Assembly (NCBI RefSeq): GCF_900188385.1
Contig: NZ_FZOI01000003.1
Location: forward strand, 372,001-436,000
Length of the DNA: 64,000 nt
From: Azospirillum sp. RU38E
GTDB lineage: Bacteria; Pseudomonadota; Alphaproteobacteria; Azospirillales; Azospirillaceae
Direction of reading: 5' to 3'
The position numbers were made by a program, and so were the translations under genes. The notes under the pieces were generated by a model, which was given only the letters and a program-made list of their open reading frames with translations, did no database searches and was not told the DNA's origin. This document shows positions 26,626-35,126 of the stretch, one piece after another. The first letter of the stretch is position 1. Each line of letters starts with the position of its first letter.

Positions 26626-28890
26626 TTAGAACTGCTTCTTCAGGGAGATGAAGAACTGGCGCGGCGCGCCGGCCAGCATTGTCTGCGCCTGACCCGTCGG
26701 ATCGCTGTTCACGAAACCGTTCGACCCAATGGTGGAGACATATTCCTTGTCGAACAGGTTGGTGACATTGGCCTGGATTTCCATGCCTTCCAGCCACGCC
26801 CCGCCTTCGAAACGATAGCCGACGGTGGCATCAACCAGCGCGTAGCTGTCCACCGAGCCATCATTCAGATAGGTGTAATAGCGCTTGGAGGTGTAGGACG
26901 CACCCAGCTTGCCGAACAGGTTGCCATCATCATAGGAAACCTCGCCCTTCAGCAGATGCTTGGGCGAGTTGACGACGGTCTTGTCCTTGGTGCGGATGGT
27001 GGTCGTCCCATCCAGCACATCGTCATCATAGGCGCTGTCATTGTAGGTGTAGGAGGCGAACAGCGACACTTCATCGGTCAGGTTATAGGTACCGGCCGCT
27101 TCCAGGCCACGCGTCGTCACGCTGCCGACATTCTGCAGGGAGGGCGGCAGACCCTGGATGCCGGAACCGACAGTGACGGTCAGCAGACGGTTGTCAAACT
27201 TCACATCATAGGCGGCAAGCACGCCCTGGAACCGCTCAACCCGGAAGCGCCAGCCCAGTTCAAAGGTCCGGCTGGATTCCGGTTCCAGCGTGCCACGGAT
27301 CTTGTTGAAGGCTTCCGCCGTGGTGCTGAACGGCCCGCCAGTGCCCGACGATTCGAAGGCACGCATATTTTCGGCATAGGAACCGAAAATCTGATGCTGG
27401 TCGGTGATGTCGAACAGGAAGCCGGCCTGGGGCAGGAAATTATCCTCGGCCTTGATGGTGCCGGTCTTCACCGGGCCCGTCAGCGTATTGGCCTTGTTTT
27501 CCACATTGACCGACTTGAAGCCGGCATTGACGGTCAGCTGATCGGTGACCTTCCAGGCATCGGACAGGTGGAACTGCGTGGTCTTGGTGTTGAAGCTATA
27601 TTCCCACTGGGTGAAGAACGGCCCGGTCTGGAACTGGGTGGAGGAACGGCCCGGCGAGGTGCGGTTCAGCCCATAGAAACGGCGGGCATGGTTGAAGTCA
27701 TTATCTTCAAACCAGACGCCGCCATTGATCTTATGGTCGCCCAGCTCCACCGTCAGGCCGCCAATGCCGCCGAACCGCTCAATATCATATTCGGTGGTGC
27801 GGATGGAGATCGGGCCGCCGCCCGGCGTCTGGGTATAGGGGGTGAACCAGATGCCCTGGCCTTCATTCTTGTGGCCATAGCCGGTCAGGTCCAGCGTCAC
27901 CACATCATTGATCGGGTAATTCAGGGTCAGGCCGCCGACCGTATCCTTGCGCAGACCGGCGGCATCATAATAGGCATCGTCCACCGTCTGCACCGGGGCC
28001 GGATAGGCGCCCTTGACATTGCCGTTATAGATATCGGCCACCTGAACGGCCAGACCCCAGTTCTTGGCGAAATTGTCCCAGTCATAGCCCAGGCGGTTGA
28101 TCATCGACAGGGACAGATCCTGGTAATCATTCTCGCGCCGGTCGGACCAGTTGACCCAGCCCGTCAGCGTGCCTTCGCCAATCGGCTGCACCGCCTTGAA
28201 ATTCAACTGGTCCTGGCGCTGGATGCCATCGCCCTTCCACTTTTCCGCATTCTGGCGGGTATAGCTGAGATAGGCGCGGGTGCCGGTGGACAGCTCCCCG
28301 GTTTCAAGGCGCACGAAGCCACGGCCGGTATTTTCCGACCCGAACATGCCGGCGACGGTGGCGCCGGCATCCTTGGACGGATCGCGGGAGGTGAACTGCA
28401 CCGTGCCGCCCAGATTGCTGGTCGAGGCCGTAGCCAGCGAGCCCGCCCCCTGCGCCACCGTCACCGCCCCGACATTTTCAGAGCTGATGGCGCGGGAGAT
28501 GTGCAGGCCGTTATGGTTGCCATAGGACATGTCGCCCAGCGGCACCCCATCCAGCGTGAAGCCCAGCTGGGTCTGGTTGAAGCCACGGATGCTGATGCGG
28601 GCCGACCATTCATAGGCGCCGAACGGATCGGCGGACTGGAAGCTGACGCCCGGCAGCTTGTCGATCGCCTTCAGCGGGCTGGTGCCCGGCGCTTCCAGCG
28701 CGATGGCGGCGGCGGTCACACCCTGGACCTGCCGGGCCTCACCACGGCCGAAAACGATAATCTCGTCGATCATTTCGGCCGCATCGGCCACCTGGGTCGC
28801 ATCGGTAGCCGTGGTGGTCTGGGCCAAAGCCGGCGTGGCGGCGAACAGCAGGGCCAGCGCGGTGCCGGCCAGAAGGCGCTTGTCAGTCAT
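26626..28890 (-). CDS. TonB-dependent outer-membrane receptor
   Basis: A 754-residue receptor. A signal peptide (TALALLFAATPALAQ) precedes a plug domain with a TonB-box-like DEIIVFGR, then KAIDKLPGVSFQSADPFG, ISIRGFNQTQLGFTLDGVPL and GTVQFTSRDPS; a 22-strand barrel follows and ends in Phe (ISLKKQF). Energised import of a bulky substrate is implied. A PHO-box-like site upstream and the adjacent PhoD-like phosphatase suggest phosphate-starvation scavenging, for instance of phytate or another large phosphate ester; this is inference. Confidence 0.93.
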   Translation of the reverse strand: MTDKRLLAGTALALLFAATPALAQTTTATDATQVADAAEMIDEIIVFGRGEARQVQGVTAAAIALEAPGTSPLKAIDKLPGVSFQSADPFGAYEWSARISIRGFNQTQLGFTLDGVPLGDMSYGNHNGLHISRAISSENVGAVTVAQGAGSLATASTSNLGGTVQFTSRDPSKDAGATVAGMFGSENTGRGFVRLETGELSTGTRAYLSYTRQNAEKWKGDGIQRQDQLNFKAVQPIGEGTLTGWVNWSDRRENDYQDLSLSMINRLGYDWDNFAKNWGLAVQVADIYNGNVKGAYPAPVQTVDDAYYDAAGLRKDTVGGLTLNYPINDVVTLDLTGYGHKNEGQGIWFTPYTQTPGGGPISIRTTEYDIERFGGIGGLTVELGDHKINGGVWFEDNDFNHARRFYGLNRTSPGRSSTQFQTGPFFTQWEYSFNTKTTQFHLSDAWKVTDQLTVNAGFKSVNVENKANTLTGPVKTGTIKAEDNFLPQAGFLFDITDQHQIFGSYAENMRAFESSGTGGPFSTTAEAFNKIRGTLEPESSRTFELGWRFRVERFQGVLAAYDVKFDNRLLTVTVGSGIQGLPPSLQNVGSVTTRGLEAAGTYNLTDEVSLFASYTYNDSAYDDDVLDGTTTIRTKDKTVVNSPKHLLKGEVSYDDGNLFGKLGASYTSKRYYTYLNDGSVDSYALVDATVGYRFEGGAWLEGMEIQANVTNLFDKEYVSTIGSNGFVNSDPTGQAQTMLAGAPRQFFISLKKQF

Positions 28891-28960
28891 GATGAGGCTT
28901 CCCTTACAACACCGCTGTTTGGCTTATATTGCGGCGCAGCATGGCGATAGCAGGGGAGCG

Positions 28961-28977
28961 TTTCAGGATTTTGACAG
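28961..28977 (-). promoter_or_regulatory. PHO-box-like site upstream of the TonB receptor
   Basis: Minus strand reads CTGTCAAAATCCTGAAA: two CTGnnA half-sites 11 bases apart, compared with the PhoB consensus CTGTCAT-(4)-CTGTCAT. The first half is perfect over six bases, the second matches four of six. It lies about 70 bases before the receptor ATG. Confidence 0.4.
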
Positions 28978-29144
28978 TCAAGTTCCTGAATTATTAACCT
29001 TATTCTCTCAACCCATGACCTGATCCGCCACCAAGGCGCGGCACGCCTGCGGCAAAGCTGCATTGAAGGCACCGCCCGCCCAAGCTAGAACAGGCATCTC
29101 GCAACCATTCACCAGACAATCCCGGACCAGGGGCGGAGAGTTTC

Positions 29145-30014
29145 ATGCAGCCGATGTGGCGTGTCGCGTTCGAAGTGCCGGAGGCGCTGGTCCCCGTTTT
29201 CGCCGATATGGTGGAACCGCATGTTGATGCCGTTTCCACCTTCGAGCTGCAGGAAGGCGGCCAGTGGCTGATCGAATGCACCTCCTATAACGAGCCCGAC
29301 ACCAGCCGCATCGGCATGAAGCTGGCCGTGCTGGCCGCCGCCCATGGCATCGCCGAGCCGGAACTGACCAAGGAGCCGCTGGCCCCCATCGACTGGGTGA
29401 CCCAGACCTATCTCAGCTTCCCGCCGATTACGGCCGGCCGCTTCTTCATCCATGGCAGCCACCATAAGAAGCCCGTACCCAAGGGCAAGATGGGGCTGCA
29501 GATCGAAGCCGCCATGGCGTTCGGCTCGGGCGAGCACGCCACCACCCAGGGCTGCCTGCGCGCCATTTCCGAACTGGCCGCCAAGGGGCGCATCAAGGAT
29601 GCGCTGGATATGGGCTGTGGTTCCGGGATTCTGGCCTTTGCGCTGGCCAAGCTGGCCCATGTGCCGGTGATCGGCGTGGATATTGACGAACTGTCGATTG
29701 AGATCGCGCAGGAAAATGCCAAGCTGAACCGGGTGCATAAGCTGGTGAAGCTTTATGCCGCCAATGGCTATGCGGCGGAAGCCGTGCGCCGGCATGGCAA
29801 GTTCGACCTGATCGTCGCCAACATCCTGGCCCGCCCGCTGGCCAAAATGTCGCCCAGCCTGCGCCGCCACCTGCAACCGGGTGGTACGGTCATCCTGTCC
29901 GGTCTGCTGCACCGGCAGGAACCGCTGGTGATCAACGCCCACCGCGCCCAGGGCCTGCGGCTGGTCAAGCGCTTCCGCCTGGGTGACTGGTCCACCCTGG
30001 TGCTGAAGGGCTGA
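29145..30014 (+). CDS. prmA: Ribosomal protein L11 methyltransferase
   Basis: A 289-residue SAM-dependent enzyme that trimethylates amino groups of ribosomal protein L11. Specific motif FGSGEHATTQGC (126-137) precedes the SAM site DMGCGSGILAFALAKL (155-170) and NILARPL. The first 110 residues form the L11-recognition domain. Standalone gene, normal length. Confidence 0.95.
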   Translation: MQPMWRVAFEVPEALVPVFADMVEPHVDAVSTFELQEGGQWLIECTSYNEPDTSRIGMKLAVLAAAHGIAEPELTKEPLAPIDWVTQTYLSFPPITAGRFFIHGSHHKKPVPKGKMGLQIEAAMAFGSGEHATTQGCLRAISELAAKGRIKDALDMGCGSGILAFALAKLAHVPVIGVDIDELSIEIAQENAKLNRVHKLVKLYAANGYAAEAVRRHGKFDLIVANILARPLAKMSPSLRRHLQPGGTVILSGLLHRQEPLVINAHRAQGLRLVKRFRLGDWSTLVLKG

Positions 30015-30069
30015 TGCCCGGATGACCGCACCAGGGACAGGCGGTGACGTCGTCTCTTGCTCCCTCCCT

Positions 30070-30095
30070 GCCTCCCCCGCGAAAGCGGGGAAGGC
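30070..30095. repeat. Half-unit of the CCCCCGCGAAAGCGGGG repeat family
   Basis: GCCTCCCCCGCGAAAGCGGG continuing to GGAAGGC forms a hairpin with a GAAA tetraloop, the same unit as both arms of the repeat at 4681-4773. Located between prmA (+) and the LysE gene (-), so possibly a convergent terminator. Confidence 0.65.
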
Positions 30096-30176
30096 ACCTT
30101 GTTCCAGGGGACTATGTTGGCGCCTATGAGCGCCGACCGGGGCGCCCCGTGGAAGGGCGCTCCCTCCGCCTGCCCC

Positions 30177-30809
30177 TCAAATCAACGTCCGCACCGCACC
30201 CGCCAGCGCATAGAGCCCCAGGGCGGCCAGCAGGATGCCGGTGCCGATATTGATCCAATGCACACTGTTGCCCGTCACCCGGCGGCGCAGCAGGGTGACG
30301 CCGCCGCACAGGATGGCCCACCAGAGCAGCGATCCCAGAAAAATGCCCGCTACCAACGTGGCATCCTGTGCCGGCCCCTTGGTATGGCCGAAACTGACCA
30401 CGATGGTGCCGATGCCCAGGATGGTCACCGGGTTGGTGATGGTGAACAACAGGCCCGTCGCCACCGACGCCGGCAGGTTGCCCGCCACCGGCACCGCCGT
30501 CAGCGGTTTGGGATCGCGCAGGAAACTATGGACAGCCACACCCAGCAGGAACAGGCCGCCCACGATCTGCAACACCAATATATTGCCGGTGATGATATCC
30601 AGCACGGCGGTGATGCCAAAGGCGGCAATGGCGCTGAAGCCGGCATCGGCGATGGCGGCCCCGATGCCGGTGGCGAATCCAGTCGCCAACCCGCGTTCCA
30701 GGCTGCGACGGATGCATAACAGGCCGGTGGGGCCAACCGGGGCGGCAATGATCAGGCCCAGCACCATTCCCCGCCACAGGATGCCCATTTCTTCCAGCAA
30801 TCGACGCAC
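30177..30809 (-). CDS. LysE/RhtB-family exporter
   Basis: A 210-residue inner-membrane exporter with six predicted helices. The family signature is IIAAPVGPTGLLCIRRSLER followed by GLATGFATGIGAAIAD, and later TNPVTILGIGTI. Members export amino acids such as lysine, homoserine or threonine. It diverges from an Lrp/AsnC regulator gene, the common arrangement for such exporters, so its expression is probably amino-acid induced. Confidence 0.88.
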   Translation of the reverse strand: MRRLLEEMGILWRGMVLGLIIAAPVGPTGLLCIRRSLERGLATGFATGIGAAIADAGFSAIAAFGITAVLDIITGNILVLQIVGGLFLLGVAVHSFLRDPKPLTAVPVAGNLPASVATGLLFTITNPVTILGIGTIVVSFGHTKGPAQDATLVAGIFLGSLLWWAILCGGVTLLRRRVTGNSVHWINIGTGILLAALGLYALAGAVRTLI

Positions 30810-30892
30810 TCCTGCAACAGGGTCAAGGCACTGTCACATCACCTTCACGCTGACGCATGACAGGCGGTTTTGGTTAAGGCAGGATAACGATC

Positions 30893-31366
30893 ATGTCTGA
30901 CCGTCATCCCCCCGCACACGACCCGCTGGACGAGATCAACCTGCACCTGCTGCGGGAGCTGCAGCGCGATGCAAGGCAATCTTTCGCCGATCTGGCCCGC
31001 CAGGTGGGGCTGACCGCCCCGGCCGTGGCGGAGCGGGTGCGCCGGATGGAAGCCTCGGGCCTGATACAGGGCTACCGGGCAGAGGTCAACCATGCCGCCC
31101 TGGGGCTGCGGCTGAACGGCTTTGTGCGCCTGCGCATCCTGCCCGGCCGGGATCAGGCGCTGGTGCGATTCGCCGCCAACCGGCCAGAAGTGCTGGAATG
31201 CCATCAGGTGACGGGGGATGAAAGCTATCTGCTGCGCATCGGTGCGCGCGATGTGCATCATCTGGACAGGTTGCTGACCCAATTGGCCGATTATGGTGCC
31301 ACCCACTGTGTGATGCTGCTGTCCACCCAGGTGGAACACCGGGTACTGGAACCCTTGCCGGCATGA
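30893..31366 (+). CDS. Lrp/AsnC-family transcriptional regulator
   Basis: A 157-residue regulator: HTH in residues 14-60 (DEINLHLLRELQRDARQSFA, VGLTAPAVAERVRRMEASG) and a RAM effector domain (LRLNGFVRLRILPG, CHQVTGDESYLLRIGARDV). Lrp-type proteins sense amino acids as octamers. It overlaps the next exporter gene by 4 bp and diverges from the LysE gene, so both exporters are likely targets. Confidence 0.93.
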   Translation: MSDRHPPAHDPLDEINLHLLRELQRDARQSFADLARQVGLTAPAVAERVRRMEASGLIQGYRAEVNHAALGLRLNGFVRLRILPGRDQALVRFAANRPEVLECHQVTGDESYLLRIGARDVHHLDRLLTQLADYGATHCVMLLSTQVEHRVLEPLPA

Positions 31367-32256
31367 GCACGATCACCGCCGGGGCCAAGGGCCCCACCCT
31401 GCGCCGCGCCACCCTGGTGGGGGCCAGCGCCATCCTGATCTGGTCCACCCTGGCGCTGTTGACAGCACTGGCCGGGCCGGTGCCGCCCTTTCTGCTGGTG
31501 TCGCTGTCCTTCGGCGTCGGCGGGCTGGTCAGCCTCTGCCTGCTGCTGGTGCTGGGACGGCCGCTGACGCCGCTGCTGCGCCAGCCCTGGCCGGTCTGGG
31601 CGCTGGGGATCGGCGGGCTGTTCGGCTATCATTTCCTCTATTTCCTGGCCCTGCAATCCGCACCGGCGGCAGAGGCCAACCTGATCAATTATCTCTGGCC
31701 GCTGCTGATCGTCGTCTTCGCCGGGCTGCTGCCCGGTGAAAGGCTGGGCCGGGCGCAGGTGCTGGGGGCCTGCTGCGGGTTGGCCGGCACCTTGCTGCTG
31801 GTCACCGGCGGCGCGGGGCTGGCGGTGAAGGCAGAATATCTGCCCGGATATCTCTCCGCCGTTGCCTGTGCGGTCACCTGGGCAGGCTATTCGGTGCTGT
31901 CACGCCGGTTTGGCGCGGTGCCGACGGAGATCGTCAGCTTCTTCTGTCTGGCCACGGCCGCCCTTTCCGGCCTCTGCCACCTGCTGTTTGAAGTGACGGT
32001 CTGGCCGCAGGGCTGGGGCTGGGCCGTGGTGGCGGCCATGGGCATCGGGCCGGTGGGGCTGGCCTTTTTCGTCTGGGACCATGGGGTGAAGCGCGGCGAT
32101 ATCCAGACGCTGGGGGCACTTTCCTATGCCACGCCGCTGCTTTCCACCGCCCTGCTGATCCTGGCCGGCCGCGCAGCACCCAGCTGGGTGGTGGGTGCCG
32201 CCTGCCTGCTGATCGTCGGCGGCGCCGTGGTGGCGGGCCGGCGGCTGAGGGGCTGA
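31363..32256 (+). CDS. EamA/DMT exporter (YddG-like)
   Basis: A 297-residue ten-helix DMT protein (GASAILIWSTLALLTALAG, GYHFLYFLALQSAPAAEANL, NYLWPLLIVVFAGLLPGE). The pattern AAEANLINYLWPLLIV is typical of YddG-type aromatic amino acid exporters. Overlap of ATGA with the Lrp stop shows coupling, so the pair forms a regulator-exporter operon. Confidence 0.88.
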   Translation: MSTITAGAKGPTLRRATLVGASAILIWSTLALLTALAGPVPPFLLVSLSFGVGGLVSLCLLLVLGRPLTPLLRQPWPVWALGIGGLFGYHFLYFLALQSAPAAEANLINYLWPLLIVVFAGLLPGERLGRAQVLGACCGLAGTLLLVTGGAGLAVKAEYLPGYLSAVACAVTWAGYSVLSRRFGAVPTEIVSFFCLATAALSGLCHLLFEVTVWPQGWGWAVVAAMGIGPVGLAFFVWDHGVKRGDIQTLGALSYATPLLSTALLILAGRAAPSWVVGAACLLIVGGAVVAGRRLRG

Positions 32257-32269
32257 GGCCACTTATACC

Positions 32270-32410
32270 AATCTCCCTTGATCGTGACCGATCCAGGGAG
32301 ATTTCGTCTTCCCTCATGCGCCGGGCGCTGCCTCCGGCAGCTTGGCTTACGGCACCACGTGGTGCCGGGCCGGCGGTCGCCGGCCTCCAACCCGCCTAAA
32401 GGCGGGTTGG
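32270..32410 (+). repeat. Hairpin-mosaic repeat, copy B
   Basis: Stem AATCTCCCTTGATCG with CGATCCAGGGAGATT (32270-32303, one mismatch), core TTCGTCTTCCCTCA then CGCCGGGCG, hairpin GCTGC/GCAGC, GCTTGGCTTACGGC, hairpin CGGCACCA/TGGTGCCG, GGGCCGGCGGTCGCCGGCC, and terminal stem CCAACCCGCC/GGCGGGTTGG (32387-32410). The first stem and core match copy A; the last stem matches copy E. It fills the gap between the convergent EamA and xerC genes. Confidence 0.87.
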
Positions 32411-32412
32411 TA

Positions 32413-33375
32413 TTACCCGTCCTTCCACACGGCCCTGGGATGGGCATTTTCATAGACGGACAGCAGCGTTTCCGCATCCACATCGGTATAGCGCTGGGTG
32501 GTGGACAGGCTGGTATGGCCCAGCAAATCCTGAATGGCGCGCAGATCGGCCCCGCTGCTCAGCAGATGGGTGGCAAAGCTGTGGCGCAGCGCATGGGGGG
32601 TGGCGCTGTCCGGCAGGCCCAGCAACCCACGCAGCGCCTGCATCGCCTTGCGCGCCACCGACGCATTCAGGCGGTCGCCCCGCGCCCCCAAAAACAGGGG
32701 CGCACTGCCCGGCAAGCGGAAGGGGCAGGCCTCCAGATAAGCCGCCACGGCCTGATGCACGGCCGGCAGCAGCGGCACCTGCCGTTCCTTGGCCCCCTTG
32801 CCCAGTACCCGCACCGTCTCCGCCCCCGGCGGCAGATCATGGCGGTTCAGGGCCAGCCCTTCGGAAATGCGCAGGCCGCAGCCATAGAGCAGGGTGAGCA
32901 AGGCCCGGTCGCGCAGCCCGATCCAGGGCGCTTCCGGCAACTCTGCCGCCGCATCCAGCAATTGCGCCGCATCAGGGGCGGTCAGCGGCCGGGGCGCTGG
33001 ACGCTTGACCTTCGGGCTGGTCAGAATCTGGATGGCGGGATTATGCATGATCCCCTGCCGATCCAACCAGCGGAACAGGTTACGCACGCCGGCCAAACCA
33101 CGGGCACGCGTCCCCGTCCCAGCCCCCTGCATGGCACGATCAGACAGCCAGGCGCGGAAATCCATCAGATCAAGCGCCGCCAGATCATTCAGCCCCGGTG
33201 CCCGCTCTCGGTAATGCGCGATGAAGGCCAGGAAACCCGCCAGATCGGTGCTGTAGGATTTCAGCGTTGCCGGGGCACAGCCCTTTTCATTGACCAGCCA
33301 GCGCTGCCAGCGGTCAATGGCGTCTGCCAGATCGGCCTGCGCGGCGAAACCCAGAAAGGGGGCCGGGCCCGCCAT
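32413..33375 (-). CDS. xerC: Tyrosine recombinase XerC
   Basis: A 320-residue site-specific recombinase that resolves chromosome dimers at dif with XerD. SAM-like core-binding domain covers residues 15-110; catalytic residues are R169 (GCGLRISEGL), K193 region (LGKGAKERQVPL), H261/R264 (HALRHSFATH), H287 (LLGHTSLSTTQRY) and nucleophile Y296. ATG 33375 lies 4 bases after the DUF484 stop. The DUF484-xerC pairing is conserved in proteobacteria and supports XerC rather than a mobile integrase. Confidence 0.92.
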   Translation of the reverse strand: MAGPAPFLGFAAQADLADAIDRWQRWLVNEKGCAPATLKSYSTDLAGFLAFIAHYRERAPGLNDLAALDLMDFRAWLSDRAMQGAGTGTRARGLAGVRNLFRWLDRQGIMHNPAIQILTSPKVKRPAPRPLTAPDAAQLLDAAAELPEAPWIGLRDRALLTLLYGCGLRISEGLALNRHDLPPGAETVRVLGKGAKERQVPLLPAVHQAVAAYLEACPFRLPGSAPLFLGARGDRLNASVARKAMQALRGLLGLPDSATPHALRHSFATHLLSSGADLRAIQDLLGHTSLSTTQRYTDVDAETLLSVYENAHPRAVWKDG

Positions 33376-33379
33376 GCGC

Positions 33380-34111
33380 TCAATCCAGCCGCAGGGTAAT
33401 GGCGCGTTCCACCACGCCGGCCAGGAAGACCAGCAGGTCGGTGGCCTGACCGGGATGGAACATGTCCGGTTCCATGGAACCGAAGGCCAGCAACCCCTCC
33501 GTGCCCTCGCCCATCTCCGTCGCGCCAAAGCGCAGGCGGACCAAAGCTTCCGACCGCACGGGGAATTCGCAATGGCCCCACAGGTCGGCCGCCCCAAAAA
33601 TATCCCCGCGCAGCGCCACATCGGCCCGGCCCATCAGGCGGTTCACCGCCCCTGGCGGGGTCATTACCAGCCCGGCCGGGCCGGTCAGCGGGGCCAGCAT
33701 GGCAATCTTGTCATCGGGATTTTCCATCACCAGCACGGCGGCATCCAGGTCCAGCAGCACCGCCAGATCGCCGGTCACGGCGCGCACCAGATCTTCCAGC
33801 CCTTGCGCCGCCAGCAGGTGCAGCACGGCGGCATGGACCCGTTGCTGGTTCAGGAAATTGGCACGGGTGGTCTCCAGCAATTCCCGTCGCTGGTCGGACA
33901 GGCGACCCAGCTCACCGCGCAGCTTTTCCAGCAGATAGTGCCGCATATCCACTACACCATCGCCATGCGAACCGGCGGGGGGGATCAGGTGCGGGATGAC
34001 ATCCGGCCGGCGGGCCAGGAAGTCCGGATGTTCTTTCAGGAATTCCGCCACATCATCGGCCGTCAACTCATCCATCGCGGCATTGGCGCTTGGATCGGGG
34101 CCGATGGTCAT
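33380..34111 (-). CDS. DUF484 family protein
   Basis: A 243-residue GAF-like DUF484 protein: DVAEFLKEHPDFLARRPDVI at the N terminus, a coiled helix with LRGELGRLSDQRRELLETTR, then GLLAFGSMEPDMFHPGQATD near the end. The function is unknown but the family is nearly always just upstream of xerC, suggesting a link with chromosome segregation. Normal length. Confidence 0.9.
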   Translation of the reverse strand: MTIGPDPSANAAMDELTADDVAEFLKEHPDFLARRPDVIPHLIPPAGSHGDGVVDMRHYLLEKLRGELGRLSDQRRELLETTRANFLNQQRVHAAVLHLLAAQGLEDLVRAVTGDLAVLLDLDAAVLVMENPDDKIAMLAPLTGPAGLVMTPPGAVNRLMGRADVALRGDIFGAADLWGHCEFPVRSEALVRLRFGATEMGEGTEGLLAFGSMEPDMFHPGQATDLLVFLAGVVERAITLRLD

Positions 34112-34143
34112 GAGCGCGAACCTTCCATGGCAGCAGAAAACAG

Positions 34144-34172
34144 GCCCCCTCCCCCGATTCCGGCGGAGGGGG
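34144..34172 (-). terminator. Terminator after the transaldolase-like gene
   Basis: GCCCCCT and AGGGGGC arms frame a C/G-rich stem directly after the aldolase stop; the minus-strand exit is GCCTGTTTTC. Confidence 0.65.
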
Positions 34173-34181
34173 CTGTATCAC

Positions 34182-34862
34182 TTACTTACGAACCGGGATT
34201 TCCTGATCCAGGATCGACTGACCGGTCTTGGCCCAGTCGGAGACGAACTGAGCCAGACCCTTGTCGGTCAGCACATGGCCGGCCAGCTGGCGGATCACGT
34301 TCGGCGGCATGGTGGCAACATGCGCACCCATGCGGGCCGATTCCACCACATGGATCGGGTTGCGCACCGACGCCACCAGCACCTCGGTCGTGAAGGCCGG
34401 GTAGTTGGAGTAAATCTCGACGATTTCCTGGATCAGGGTCAGGCCGTTCTGGCCGATATCATCCAGGCGGCCGACGAAGGGGGAGATGAAGGCGGCACCG
34501 GCCTTGGCGGCCAGGATGGCCTGGGCGGCGGAGAAGCACAGGGTCACATTGACCATGGTGCCTTCATTGGCCAGCGTGCGGCAGACCTTCAGGCCGGCCG
34601 GCGTCAGCGGCACCTTGACCGCCACGTTCGGGGCGATCTTGGCCAGATGGCGGCCTTCCTTCAGCATGGTGTCGAAATCGGTGGCCGCCACCTCGGCAGA
34701 GACCGGGCCGCTGACCACGTCGCAGATTTCCGCAACCAGTTCGATGAAGTTGCGGCCGGCCTTGGCCACCAGCGACGGGTTGGTGGTCACGCCATCCAGC
34801 AGGCCGGTGGCGGCCAGATCGCGGATTTCGGCCAGATCGGCGGTATCGACAAAGAACTTCAT
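34182..34862 (-). CDS. Transaldolase / fructose-6-phosphate aldolase family
   Basis: A 226-residue class I aldolase of the small TalC/FSA (transaldolase subfamily 3B) group: [25 protein letters not shown], and the Schiff-base lysine in [12 protein letters not shown]; later [13 protein letters not shown] and RNPIHV. It either transfers dihydroxyacetone units in the pentose phosphate pathway or cleaves fructose 6-phosphate; sequence by eye does not decide. Start 34862 is the canonical MKFF start; the longer frame upstream has no similarity. Confidence 0.9.
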   Translation of the reverse strand: MKFFVDTADLAEIRDLAATGLLDGVTTNPSLVAKAGRNFIELVAEICDVVSGPVSAEVAATDFDTMLKEGRHLAKIAPNVAVKVPLTPAGLKVCRTLANEGTMVNVTLCFSAAQAILAAKAGAAFISPFVGRLDDIGQNGLTLIQEIVEIYSNYPAFTTEVLVASVRNPIHVVESARMGAHVATMPPNVIRQLAGHVLTDKGLAQFVSDWAKTGQSILDQEIPVRK

Positions 34863-35126
34863 GGCAAGGGCGTCCTGCACGAAAATGGGTGGGCACGCCC
34901 CAACCAGGGCCGCCACGATGGCGCGGACAATACCCAAAGCAGCATCCGCCCGCCAGCACTGCCCGCGCATGGCCCGGCGGCACCCGGTTCATGTTGCTAT
35001 GCAGCATAAGGGCGGCTGCCATGGGGCCAGGGGGCATTCAAGCGACCGTGCCGGAATGTTATCTTTAATAATGGCCGATGCGCTTTCCGGCCTGCTATTC
35101 TCTCGTCGATATATGGGTTTTCAACG

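Noticed and set aside
25687-28950. 1087-codon open frame on the plus strand across the phosphatase and TonB receptor
   Set aside because: It is the antisense shadow of two well-supported genes; its residues have no family pattern and high GC leaves antisense frames open.
32413-33375. XerC as integrase of a mobile element
   Set aside because: Its DUF484 partner and absence of attachment-site repeats fit housekeeping chromosome dimer resolution.
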